From: Candidatus Brachythrix odensensis
GTDB lineage: Bacteria; Chloroflexota; Anaerolineae; J036; Brachytrichaceae
Length of the DNA: 64,000 nt
NCBI GenBank assembly: GCA_016714465.1
Contig: JADKDT010000003.1
Coordinates: 186,001-250,000, forward strand
Direction: 5' to 3'
The notes under the pieces were generated by a model that saw only the letters and a program-made list of their open reading frames with translations, was not told the DNA's origin and did no database searches. The translations under genes and the position numbers were made by a program. Positions 42,503-53,194 of the stretch are shown piece after piece. How positions within the stretch are numbered: position 1 is the first letter of the stretch; every line of letters begins with the position of its first letter.

Positions 42503-42820
42503 ATGATTTTTCTGGGCGGCTCCGAGGGGGGCTTCCGTGGTGGCAAGAAGGCCTTTGGCAAGAAGAAGCCGGGCAAGAATGTCGGCGCCAACAACTACGA
42601 CGCCCAGTCGGCCCGCCCCAAGCGGGTGGACGAGTTTGCCGCGCAGGGACTAACCCCTGACTACAAGGACTTTGAGCGCCTGCGCCGCTATGTCAATTCA
42701 CAGGGCAAGATTCTGCCGCGCCGCCGGACCGGGCTAAGCGCCAAGAATCAGCGCATGCTCGCCCGGGCCGTCAAGCGCGCGCGTCAACTGGCGTTGCTGC
42801 CGATGGCGGGCACGCTTTAG
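42503..42820 (+). CDS. rpsR: 30S ribosomal protein S18
   Basis: A 105-residue S18 with a Gly/Lys-rich N-terminal extension and the conserved body DYKDFERLRRYVNSQGKILPRRRTGLSAKNQRMLARAVKRARQLALLP. S18 contacts S6 and the platform of the small subunit. The usual neighbours S6 and SSB are absent; instead L33 follows. The start is the ATG at 42503, 12 bases after AAGGAG. Confidence 0.95.
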   Translation: MIFLGGSEGGFRGGKKAFGKKKPGKNVGANNYDAQSARPKRVDEFAAQGLTPDYKDFERLRRYVNSQGKILPRRRTGLSAKNQRMLARAVKRARQLALLPMAGTL

Positions 42821-42847
42821 GACTTAGGAGCACACCTAAAAACGATT

Positions 42848-42895
42848 CCGGAGGCGACATCCCCGCCCGGCGTGCGCCGGGGATGTCGCCTCCGG
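42848..42895. terminator. Perfect 18-bp-arm hairpin between rpsR and rpmG
   Basis: Arms of 18 bases (CCGGAGGCGACATCCCCG and complement) with a 12-nt GC-rich loop. No T-run. It separates the two ribosomal protein genes and may set their ratio. Confidence 0.6.
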
Positions 42896-42916
42896 CTCAT
42901 TTGTTGGAAGTAAATC

Positions 42917-43081
42917 ATGGCAAAGAAGAAAGGCAATCGAATCGTCATCAAGATGAAGAGCAGCGAGAGCGGCTTCACCTACTGGACCGAGAAGAACCGC
43001 AAGAACGACCCGAGCCGGCTCGAGATCAAGCGCTACGATCCGCATCTCCGCAAGCACGTGCCCTTTAAGGAAGAGAAGTAA
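42917..43081 (+). CDS. rpmG: 50S ribosomal protein L33
   Basis: A 54-residue reading starting MAKKKGNRIVIKMKSSESGF and ending RYDPHLRKHVPFKEEK, a full-length L33 of the Cys-free (zinc-independent) type. A GGAAG site lies 8 bases before the ATG. It was found by eye because it is short. A proper intrinsic terminator follows. Confidence 0.93.
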   Translation: MAKKKGNRIVIKMKSSESGFTYWTEKNRKNDPSRLEIKRYDPHLRKHVPFKEEK

Positions 43082-43105
43082 GCGCAGGGCTCAGGCCCGA
43101 CGCGC

Positions 43106-43149
43106 AACGGGCGCTGGCAGCAATGTCGGCGCCCGTTCCTGTTTTTCGG
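43106..43149 (+). terminator. Intrinsic terminator after rpmG
   Basis: Stem AACGGGCGC / GCGCCCGTT (43106-43114, 43129-43137) followed by CCTGTTTTT. This is the clearest conventional rho-independent terminator in the window and shows that T-run terminators are used here. Confidence 0.75.
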
Positions 43150-43190
43150 CCCTCTGGTAGAGTTGTCGCTCAGCAGAATCCCCGCCAACC

Positions 43191-44861
43191 ATGTTTCGAT
43201 CCCCGAATCGCCTCGCCTGGCTGATGGCGGCAGGCGCGGCTATCTTTCTTGTCGTCGCCTTCGCCGCCATGGCCTGGCAGCCGTTGACCGGCGATGAAAA
43301 TGATGTCTACCTCTCCGCAACAGATTGGTACCGTTTTCGGCTGATGATTTTTCACCCGCAATCTGTGGATCACGAGCACTTCGTCGGTTCTAGCTGCTCC
43401 TGGCGGTTCTGGGCGAGGCACCGCCCCGCGGCTGGCATCTCTGTTGCCGAACATCGCGATTGTCTTCATGCCCGTCCCGATCTCACGGCGGCTGGCTGCA
43501 ACATCCGGAAGCAGAGCGCAGTGGATTGCGCCAGTGCTCTTCGCCATCTCCCCGCTCGTGACGCAGAACAGCATCCTGATCGATTTCGACACCGGGCTGC
43601 TTGCGGCGATGTGTTTGGGCCTGGTATGGGTCTGGTTTGGCCTCGGCGACGCCCGTCCAATCGCCCGGATCACGGTGACGGCCGTGGTATTCGCGCTCAG
43701 CCTGTGGGTCAAACTCACAACCCCGCCAATGGTGGTCCTGACGCTCTGGCTCTATCACGGGCGCCTGGGCGAATGGCGGAAGGTGCGCGATTCCTTAATC
43801 GCGGCCGTGGCCGGCGCCGCGTTGTTTGTCGGGACGCACCTGGTGTACTCCGCCTTCACCGGCTACACGCTTGCGGACGCGGCGCGCGCCTTTGGGTGGG
43901 ACCGGACAATTGACCGCTCGTTGCTCCAGACGGTCATGACTTATGCTCCGCAGGGAAGCGGCCTGCTATTGTTCTGGGTCTCGCTGCCGATGGGGATCCT
44001 CTGGCTGGTGATCGCTCTGCGAACCATTCACCGGTGGATCAAGGGGCGGTTGACGCCTATGGATGCGGGAGTGATTCTCTCGGTGGGCGCGTTTGCGTTC
44101 TATACGTTCTTCCTCGTTCCCCCCTACGCTTATCCCCGCTATCAGACAATCATGTTTCCTTTCATGACGATTGCCGTCGCGGGCGAGTTGTTCAACGCTT
44201 GGAACGCGCTTCCGCGCCGTCTTGGGCTGGTTGCGATCCTGCTCGGGGCGCTCACCTTTGCCTACATCCTCCTGGTGACGGGCGATCCGCTGCTCAAGAT
44301 CTACCTGACCACGTAAAGACCACCTCCATTTCGAGCCGGCTTCAATCGCGGGCTGGCGGCACTGGGCGCGTTGGGATTCCGTCGGGCGTGGCGATCGCCG
44401 CTGCAGCGGCGCTGGCGCTCCGCCGTAGGGCCGGCTTCGCCGCACTAGCCTGGGTGATGCTGGCCGCGACCGCAATTGGCATGTATCTCGCCACGGATCT
44501 GCTGCAATTCACGGCCACCTACTCCACGCGTTACCGCTATGGCTACTCCTACGCGGATCGGGAGGCCGCAACGCGTCTGCTGCGAGAGAGTGTTCCGCCG
44601 GATGGCTATGTGCTGCTTGACAAGGACATGCTGTGGAATCTCCCGTTTGACGGCGAGCAAGTCTACGGCTATATGGCCGATAGCCGCGCGCTGCTCGATT
44701 TGGCGGGTCGCAGGCGCGTCGACGCCCTGTCTTGGACCGACAAGGAGTGGATCAAGTCGGCGATACGAGATAGCTCGGGAGGCGAAGAAGGCGCTAGCAG
44801 ACTGTTACAAGCAAAGCCGATTTGGACCCGCGACGGTGCTGATCCGCGCTCCAGGCCCTGA
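43191..44861 (+). pseudogene. Membrane glycosyltransferase (GT39-like), frameshifted
   Basis: Three frame segments together look like one polytopic mannosyl/arabinosyltransferase-type protein. The first (43191 to about 43385) has a membrane helix and PLTGDENDVYLSATDWYRF, like the catalytic first loop of GT39/ArnT proteins. The second (43444-44316) has about seven membrane helices. The third (about 44330-44861) ends with YSYADREAATRLLRESVPPDGYVLLDKDMLWN. At least two frame changes separate them, one between 43380 and 43440 and one near 44310. Either several assembly indels or a real pseudogene. Glycosyltransferase genes of another family lie at 48688 and 49825. Confidence 0.6.
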
Positions 44862-44909
44862 TTGCCGTTTGCGCTGAGGCCGGCCCGGGCGGGGTGGCAG
44901 CGGTGTCTT

Positions 44910-46938
<2,029 letters not shown>

Positions 46939-47042
46939 GTTGTGGAACTCCCCCGATATGGTAATGCCGAAAGTCAAAGGCGTGAGGTCGATGTCAGCCA
47001 AGTGTCAGGCGCGGCGGGACGATTTCCGCGTAGGGTCTGACT

Positions 47043-48127
47043 GTGTCCAGCGAACTGCATCGATCTCCCCGAGTTCGAATCGACTATGACCTGATGGCCC
47101 AGATCGCCGCGCGTCTCGCGCGCGAGGCGGAAGCGGTGCGTTCCGCGCGCACTCGGCTTGCGTTCTGCCAGGAAACCCTGCGCGGCGGGGATTGGATTGG
47201 CCCGGGGGCGCAGGCTTTTCAAGCGGAGATGGATGGCAGCGTGATGCCAGCCTTGCGGCGGTTGGCCGAGGCGCTTGAGGCGGCGGAGCGCGGGGCGCTC
47301 CAGATCCGGACCCGTCTGCAACTGGCTGAGCGCGATGCGAGTTTGGCGCTTACAGGGCCGGCCGTATCTGGCGAGTTGGACGGCAGGCGGGTATCCAATG
47401 GGCCGTTGGCTGACCTGTACGCAACCGCGCAGTTGGCCCATGACACGCAGATCCTGCCCGCCCAGATCGATCTCGCCTACCCGCCGACCAACGGCTATGC
47501 GCCAATCTGGCTTGAACCGGCCCGCCTGCTGGTCTCGATTTCGCCGCCCATGAGCCAGTCGGATCGGGCGTTCTTTCGGGCCCAGCTGCAGCGCGCGCCA
47601 CTCGGAGCCGAGCTTCTGGCGATGGACCCGGGCCTGCTGGACAAGCTTGACATTCGCATCCTCCCCGACGAGGGTCTGCGCCGGATCGGATTGCTCCAGG
47701 GCCCAGAGGGGATCAGTTTTCCGGCCAGGAGCGGCCGCTATCTCATCGGCGTTTCGCGTTTGGACATGAGCAACCCCGCCGATGTGGCGGTGCTGGCGCA
47801 CGAGGTCCTGCATGCCTTTCAGCGCGAGCATGCTGTGGATCCCGCCCGCAAGACCGACTTCACCCAGTTGGCGATGGAGCGCGAGGCCTATCTGTTTCAA
47901 GCAGGGGTGGCCCTGGCACTGGCAACCTTTGGCGCCACCGCGAATGCGTCCAGGGCGGAGCTGCGGGCATTTCTGGGCGACCCGGCCAGCGCACGGGAGC
48001 GGATACTTGCCCGCGACGCCCTGCAGCTCTACGCGGCTGCCCCGGAGGGGGTGGGAGGGCGGCAGAGGATCTCGGGTTTTCTGAGCGTGCCCTCCAGGCC
48101 CTGTATGCCGAGGTTGGGAGTCGTTGA
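47043..48127 (+). CDS. WXG100-like protein with metallopeptidase domain (frameshifted near C-terminus)
   Basis: Residues 1-100 form a helical hairpin with GGDWIGPGAQAFQAEMDG, the W-x-G turn of ESAT-6/WXG100 secretion substrates. The middle is linker. The C-terminal part has a zincin site LAHEVLHAFQREH (HExxH) near residue 255 followed by MEREAYLFQAG with a plausible third Glu ligand. Near 48045-48058 one G appears to be missing: adding it gives AAEDLGFSERALQALYAEVGSR and a stop at 48125-48127; the unmodified frame runs on through the transposase gene. The start is GTG without a ribosome site. Family and target are not known. Confidence 0.6.
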
Positions 48128-48129
48128 AG

Positions 48130-48576
48130 ATGCCGTCGACCTACACCAGCCTGCACTTCCACCTTGTGTTCGCGACGAAGCATCGCGAACCGACGATTGC
48201 GTCGGCCTGGCGTCCGTGGCTGCACCAATACATGGGCGGTGTCGTGCGTGAAAGCCGCGGCATTACTCTCAGTGTTGGTGGCGTGGAAGACCACGTCCAC
48301 CTTCTGGTTGGTCTGAGTCCGACTCATTGCTTGTCGGACTTCATGAGGGCGTTGAAATCGGCGTCGTCGGCGCGGGCGAAGGCATGGTGTTCATTCCCTG
48401 GGTTTCAATGGCAGGAAGGCTACTCGGCCTTTACGGTGAGCGACTCTGGTCTTACGAGGGTGAAGAGATACATTGAGCGACAGGAGGAGCATCATCAACG
48501 GCAATCCTATCGCGACGAGTTGACTGCATATTTGCGGGCAACTGGCATCGAATTCGATGAACGATGTCTCGATTGA
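48130..48576 (+). CDS. IS200/IS605-type transposase (TnpA, Y1)
   Basis: A 148-residue HUH/Y1 transposase: MPSTYTSLHFHLVFATKHREP at the N-terminus, HUH motif in VGGVEDHVHLLVGL, FQWQEGYSAFTVSDS and the catalytic Tyr in VKRYIERQEEHH. Solitary genes of this type, without TnpB, are common and spread as single-strand elements or act as RAYT-like domesticated enzymes. It starts three bases after the stop of the WXG-like gene. No clear flanking hairpins were found. Confidence 0.88.
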   Translation: MPSTYTSLHFHLVFATKHREPTIASAWRPWLHQYMGGVVRESRGITLSVGGVEDHVHLLVGLSPTHCLSDFMRALKSASSARAKAWCSFPGFQWQEGYSAFTVSDSGLTRVKRYIERQEEHHQRQSYRDELTAYLRATGIEFDERCLD

Positions 48577-48687
48577 CTTCCGCGTCCCAATATCCGACGC
48601 TTGAGCGCGCCCCTCTTTCCCGGCAGTGGCGCGCAGCGACACTGCCGGATGCGAGACGCATTCGCGAGCCACGGGCATTGGGTGTGC

Positions 48688-49392
48688 TTACAACCGCCCC
48701 AGCACCCGATCGCGAAACAGCCGCGCCACCGTGGTCATCCCCTTGAAGATCTCGCGGCTTGAGATCTTCGAGACGCCGCGCTCGCGATCGGCAAAAATGA
48801 TCGGCACTTCGGCAATCCGAATGCCTGTGCGCTGGGCACAGGTGAGCATCTCCACCAGAAAAGAATAGCCGCTGGAGCGAATGCGCCCGATTGGGACCTT
48901 GCGCAACACCGCGGCCCGATACAGCCGGAAGCCGGCCGTGCAGTCGTGGGCGCGCAAGCCCAGCGCTGCCCGGGCAACGAAATTGGCCGTCTTGCTCAAG
49001 AAACGCCGGTGGAAGGGATACAGCACGTCGCCGCCCGGGATATACCGCGAGCCGATCACCACGTCGGCGTGCTCGGCCGCGGCCAATATCGCCGGGATGT
49101 ACCGGGGATGATGCGAAAAATCCGCATCCATCGTCAATACGCCCTCTGCGCCGTCGGCCAGGGCGCGCTCAAATCCAGCCACGTAGGCCGTCCCCAGTCC
49201 GAGCTTACCAGGCCGGCGCAAGACCGACACCCGCGGTTCGCGGGACGCCCACTCGCTCGCGATATTGCCGGTGCCATCTGGTGAGTTGTCGTCCACGACC
49301 AGGACGCTGAGCGGCAGCGCAAGAAGCTCGGGGAGCAGGAGGGTGACGTTCTCGGCCTCGTTATAGGTCGGCAGAACGACAGTGACACGCAT
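48688..49392 (-). CDS. Polyprenol-phosphate mannosyltransferase-like GT2
   Basis: A 234-residue family-2 glycosyltransferase of the dolichol-phosphate-mannose synthase type. Motifs: VVLPTYNEAENV, VVDDNSPDGTG, MDADFSHHPRYIP (DxD), GSRYIPGG, CTAGFRLYRAAVL, GYSFLVEML and EVPIIFADRERGVSK. There are no membrane helices, so it works on the inner face of the membrane and makes polyprenyl-phosphate sugars for GT39-type enzymes such as the broken gene at 43191. A perfect TATAAT (49408-49403) lies 10 bases before the ATG. Confidence 0.9.
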   Translation of the reverse strand: MRVTVVLPTYNEAENVTLLLPELLALPLSVLVVDDNSPDGTGNIASEWASREPRVSVLRRPGKLGLGTAYVAGFERALADGAEGVLTMDADFSHHPRYIPAILAAAEHADVVIGSRYIPGGDVLYPFHRRFLSKTANFVARAALGLRAHDCTAGFRLYRAAVLRKVPIGRIRSSGYSFLVEMLTCAQRTGIRIAEVPIIFADRERGVSKISSREIFKGMTTVARLFRDRVLGRL

Positions 49393-49472
49393 CGGAGGGA
49401 GGATTATAGGGCGGGTCGGGTGGATGCGTCGCCTGCACGTTGGGGGCGCATGCACTCGCGTGTACTCGAAAC

Positions 49473-49745
49473 CTACCCGACCCGTGTTGTCACCCGCCCT
49501 ATTTGGCCATCTGGGTGCAATCGCTTGCCGGTCTCGGGATTCACTGGGATGCCTGCTCCACGACTGTATTCGCGCAGCTCAACCACCCGCGGGGCTGTCG
49601 TCAGTCCGATTGCCGCTCGATCTGCCAGGACCGTGTCCCCCATATCCGTCAAAACCATCGTCTCCCCTGCTTCTTCCCGCGCCAATAACTTGTCGATCTC
49701 CGCCGCGGTCGCCTCCAGGATTGCCTTGCGCGCTTTGTCGTTTGT
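49473..49745 (-). pseudogene. Possible gene fragment of unknown family
   Basis: An open minus-strand frame of about 90 codons without an ATG reads TNDKARKAILEATAAEIDKL then GETMVLTDMGDTVLADRAAIGLTT and VVELREYSRGAGIPVNPETG. It has the composition of a real protein, but no start codon with a ribosome site and no recognised family. It could be the remnant of a gene whose 5' end was lost, and is included as the only content of the 430-base gap between two glycosyltransferase genes. Confidence 0.3.
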
Positions 49746-49824
49746 TAAGTGCCAGATTCAGCCCCCAGAATGAAATGCACCCTTTCGATCAGCGCCACCG
49801 GGTGCGCGGATACAATCGTCTCCC

Positions 49825-50560
49825 GTGAAGCTTGCCATAGTGATTCCGACGTTCAATGAGCGCGAAAATATCGCTGAGTTGTGCGAGAACATCCTGACAC
49901 TTCCATTACGTCCGGACATGGAGGTGAAACTGATCATTGTCGATGACAATTCGCCGGATGGTACCGGCGCAATCGCAGATGCTCTGGCGGCCAGATACCC
50001 GAGCCGCGTGGATGCGTTCCACCGACTTCAGGAGCGCGGCAGGGCGAGCGCTGGCATTGCCGGTTTCCGGCGCGCGCTCGCCGATCCGGACGTTACGCAC
50101 GTGATTGAGATGGATGCTGACTTCTCGCACCATCCCAGCGACATTCCGAAGCTCGTCGAGGCGGAGCCGACTGCAGATGTGATAATCGGATCGCGTTACG
50201 TGAAGGGTGGAATCGCTATCAATTGCGCAGCCGTCAATCGCGCTCTGAGCATAACCATTAACTTGGTGAATTTCCTATTTCTGGGCGTCCATGTGCTGGA
50301 CAGCAGTGGTGGTTTTCAAGTTGTATCGTCGAAAAGTCATTGAGACCATTCGGCTCGACAGATATGTTTCAACTGCGTATTCAGTCGGGGTCGAAACGCT
50401 TCTAAGTGCAAGAACCATGGCTTCCGGTTGAAGGAGGTTCCCATTACATTTCGCAATCGGGAGCGGGGCAAATCGAAAATGAATACCGAATGCTCCTGGA
50501 ATATCCGCGGACAATTCTGCGTCTGAAATGGATGGATCTTCAGGGAAGGTGGTGTAGTCG
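49825..50560 (+). pseudogene. Second polyprenol-phosphate GT2, multiply frameshifted
   Basis: A paralogue of the gene at 48688: IVIPTFNERENIAE, IVDDNSPDGTG, MDADFSHHPSDIP and GSRYVKGG are intact to about residue 165. Then the frame shifts near 50325 (an extra T in TTTT; YRRKVIETIRLDRYVSTAYSVGVETLL follows), again near 50407 (CKNHGFRLKEVPITFRNRERGKSKM follows) and again near 50488 (MLLEYPRTILRLKWM follows). Three breaks within 170 bases point to a true pseudogene. The GTG start at 49825 is eight bases from a TACAAT box. Confidence 0.75.
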
Positions 50561-50681
50561 TCTCAGACAACTCCGCCCGCAGGCCAATCCCCGCCACCGG
50601 CAGTGCCAGCCCAACTCAGCCTCTGGCCTTGCCGGACGAAGGAAGAACGCGAACTTCAGGATGTGGCATCGCCGGCTTGTG

Positions 50682-50735
50682 CCCCACAATGAAATGCGCC
50701 AGGCCGCTTGCGCGATATGGCGTCCCGGGTACAAT
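50682..50735 (+). promoter_or_regulatory. Promoter region of the MsmK-like ATPase gene
   Basis: TACAAT at 50730-50735 is preceded, 48 bases upstream, by CCCCACAATGAAATGCGCC. The GT2 pseudogene has almost the same word (CCCCAGAATGAAATGCACC at 49763) at the same 48-base distance from its TACAAT (49811), while the sequence in between differs. This suggests a shared upstream element. A TGGAGG ribosome site precedes the ATG at 50804. Confidence 0.5.
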
Positions 50736-50803
50736 GCTCCCTGTCCGGCGATTACCAAACCAAATTACCATATTCGCTGGAAAGTCAATCTGGAGGCAGC
50801 TAA

Positions 50804-51904
50804 ATGGCTAGCGTTGTGTTTGAGCACGTGTACAAGCGATTCGGCGATGTCACCGCCGTATCCGACCTGAACATCTCGATCAATGATCGGGAGTTTCTCG
50901 TCTTCGTCGGCCCATCCGGGTGCGGCAAGACGACCTCGCTCCGCATGTTGGCGGGCCTGGAGGAAATCAGCGACGGCAAGATCTACATCGGCGACCGCGT
51001 CGTCAACGACGTGCCCCCGAAGGATCGCGACATCGCGATGGTGTTCCAGTCCTACGCCCTTTATCCGCACATGTCGGTCTATGACAACATGGCGTTCGGC
51101 CTGAAGCTGCGCAAGGTGGCCAAGACCGAAATCGACAAGCGGGTGAAGGAAGCGGCCAAGCGCCTCGGCATCGAGGCCCTGCTCGACCGCAAGCCCAAGC
51201 AGCTCTCCGGCGGCCAGCGCCAGCGCGTGGCGGTTGGCCGCGCCATCGTCCGCAACCCGGCGGTCTTCCTCATGGATGAGCCGCTGTCGAACCTGGACGC
51301 CAAGCTCCGCGTGCAGGCCCGCGCCGAGATCAGCAAACTGCACCAGCAGCTTGGCACGACCTTCATCTACGTCACCCACGACCAGGTCGAGGCGATGACG
51401 ATGGGAACGCGCATTGCGGTCATGAAGGACGGCGTGCTGATGCAGATCGATACCCCGCAGTCGCTCTATGACAAGCCCGACAACATCTTCGTGGCCGGCT
51501 TCATGGGCAGCCCGTCGATGAACATGTTCAAGGGCACCCTCACCGGTGGCGACGGCGAGATGTACGTGGACACCGGGATCTTTCGGGTCAAGGTGCCGGG
51601 CTTCAAGCATGCGCCGCTCAAGAGCCATATGGGCAAGGAAATCATCTTCGGCATCCGCCCCGAAGACGTGCACGACCCCGAATTCGCCCCGGTCGGCATT
51701 GACAAGGAAATGGTCGATGCCAAGATCGAAGTGACCGAGCTGATGGGCAACGAAGTCATCCTGTATCTGAATGCGCAGGACAAGAACTTCCTCGCCCGGG
51801 TCGACCCGCGCAGCAAGGGCCGGGTTGGGAACAGCGTCAGCATGGCGTTCAACATGGACAACATCCATATCTTCGACGCCAAGACCGAAAAGGCCATTCG
51901 CTAG
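50804..51904 (+). CDS. Sugar ABC transporter ATP-binding protein (MsmK/UgpC/MalK type)
   Basis: A CUT1-type ATPase of 366 residues. Walker A GPSGCGKTT at 38-46, Q-loop MVFQSYALYPHM, signature LSGGQRQR, Walker B VFLMDEPLSNLDA, switch THDQ, then the C-terminal OB-fold regulatory domain from about 240 (FGIRPEDVHD). It stands alone, without permeases. Such ATPases often serve several sugar transporters; the rhamnoside permeases at 18014-19798, which lack an ATPase gene, are candidates. Followed by a 57-bp hairpin. Confidence 0.92.
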   Translation: MASVVFEHVYKRFGDVTAVSDLNISINDREFLVFVGPSGCGKTTSLRMLAGLEEISDGKIYIGDRVVNDVPPKDRDIAMVFQSYALYPHMSVYDNMAFGLKLRKVAKTEIDKRVKEAAKRLGIEALLDRKPKQLSGGQRQRVAVGRAIVRNPAVFLMDEPLSNLDAKLRVQARAEISKLHQQLGTTFIYVTHDQVEAMTMGTRIAVMKDGVLMQIDTPQSLYDKPDNIFVAGFMGSPSMNMFKGTLTGGDGEMYVDTGIFRVKVPGFKHAPLKSHMGKEIIFGIRPEDVHDPEFAPVGIDKEMVDAKIEVTELMGNEVILYLNAQDKNFLARVDPRSKGRVGNSVSMAFNMDNIHIFDAKTEKAIR

Positions 51905-51919
51905 AAGCGATCCCAATAA

Positions 51920-51976
51920 CGAGGGGCGAGATCACAATCCCCGCGCGGAGCGCGGGGATTGTGATCTCGCCCCTCG
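51920..51976. terminator. Perfect 27-bp-arm hairpin with GGA loop
   Basis: The longest perfect stem with the GGA loop: 27-base arms, core CCCCGCGC-GGA-GCGCGGGG, 15 bases after the ATPase stop. No T-run. Its right arm ends eight bases before the next start codon. Confidence 0.75.
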
Positions 51977-51984
51977 CTTTTCAA

Positions 51985-52971
51985 ATGAACGTGCTGCTCC
52001 TCCATCCCTTTTCCGATGCCAGCCTCGCTCGTCTGCAGGCGGGCATGCCCGGCGCCATCGTCAGCCGGTGCGCAAGCCTTGCTGACGCGTCGCCTGAAGC
52101 GCTCGCTGAAGCCGACATTTTGTTCGTCAGCGACAGCCGGAAGCTTCCGCTTCCCGAGCAGACGCCCCGCCTTGCCTGGCTGCAGGGTTACTGGGCAGGG
52201 ATCGACCACGTCATCGGCCAGCCGATTTTCGGAGGCGGCCGGGTGCGGTTGACCACGTCGGCCGGCACCCATGCGGTCGTCATGTCGGAGTTCGCCCTCA
52301 TGATGATGCTGAATCTGGCTCATCGCTTTTCGGAACTCCTGCACTGGCGCGCATCGGGGGGGCCCGGGGGATGGCCCATTAACCGGCGCAGCTATCGGAC
52401 GAATGTCCTTGACGGGGCGACACTCGGCCTGGTCGGCTACGGCGCTGTGGGCAACCGGATCGCCACTCTCGGCGCGGCCCTTGGCATGCGGATCATGGCC
52501 ATGCGTGGGAGACAGGCCGTGGTGGGCGCTGCCGCGCCCGGCGAACCGCCCGTGACCTGGTTCCAGCGTGACGGCCTGGGCAAACTCGCCGCGGAGGCCG
52601 ATTACCTCGTCATCGTTGCCGCGCTAACAGCGGAGACGCGCACGATGATCAGCGCCGATATTCTGGCGCTGATGAAGCCCAGCGCCTATCTGGTGAACAT
52701 CGCCCGCGGCGAAATCATCGACGAGCCGGCCCTGATCGAGGCCCTGCGCACGCACCGCATCGCGGGCGCGGCCTTGGACGTCTTTGAGACCGAGCCACTG
52801 CCCTCCTCGAGCCCATTGTGGGACCTGGACAACGTCATCCTCACCCCCCACGTCTCCGGGATGGCGCCGGACTACGAGTCCCGGGTCGTCGACATCTTCA
52901 TCGACAACTACCAGTATTACGTCACCGGAAAGCGCATGCCGACCGAGGTTGACTTCGAGCGCGGGTATTGA
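51985..52971 (+). CDS. D-2-hydroxyacid dehydrogenase
   Basis: A 328-residue NAD-dependent dehydrogenase of the formate/glycerate type. NAD motif: LGLVGYGAVGNRIA; catalytic Arg in VNIARGEIID, Glu in DVFETEPL and His in LTPHVSG. The length fits the hydroxypyruvate/glyoxylate-reductase group; substrate not resolved. The start at 51985 (MNVLLLHPF) follows the hairpin with little room for a ribosome site. Confidence 0.88.
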   Translation: MNVLLLHPFSDASLARLQAGMPGAIVSRCASLADASPEALAEADILFVSDSRKLPLPEQTPRLAWLQGYWAGIDHVIGQPIFGGGRVRLTTSAGTHAVVMSEFALMMMLNLAHRFSELLHWRASGGPGGWPINRRSYRTNVLDGATLGLVGYGAVGNRIATLGAALGMRIMAMRGRQAVVGAAAPGEPPVTWFQRDGLGKLAAEADYLVIVAALTAETRTMISADILALMKPSAYLVNIARGEIIDEPALIEALRTHRIAGAALDVFETEPLPSSSPLWDLDNVILTPHVSGMAPDYESRVVDIFIDNYQYYVTGKRMPTEVDFERGY

Positions 52972-53030
52972 TCTTTCGACTAGCACAAGGACCGGTGCCT
53001 GTCTCAACCGCATTGGCACCAAGTTTTCTG

Positions 53031-53139
53031 TCCGCAGATTCACGCAGATTGGCGCAGATTCCTTTTTGGGGGTCGTACGCGCGAGGCAATGCCGAGTCCC
53101 TCAAAACGAAATCGGCGAGAATCTGCGTGAATCTGCGGA
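53031..53139. repeat. Inverted-repeat element upstream of tyrS
   Basis: Perfect 20-base arms, TCCGCAGATTCACGCAGATT at 53031-53050 and its complement at 53120-53139, about 70 bases apart. The left arm continues with a third GCAGATT, giving a 10-11-base internal period. Similar CTGCGTGAATCTGCGG repeats occur between genes in other bacteria. The rest of the gap holds the tyrS -10 box (TACAAT, 53179-53184). Confidence 0.7.
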
Positions 53140-53194
53140 TAGATTTCTTTCGTGCAGCGAACATGCCCGCATTTCGCATACAATCGCTGGCGCT

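Noticed and set aside
43444..44316. Treating the middle frame as a complete membrane protein
   Set aside because: The catalytic first loop and the C-terminal domain are found in neighbouring frames, so it is a segment of one broken gene.
48127..48251. C-terminal tail of the WXG-like protein running into the transposase gene
   Set aside because: The tail is an out-of-frame reading of the transposase; one added G gives a natural end at 48127.
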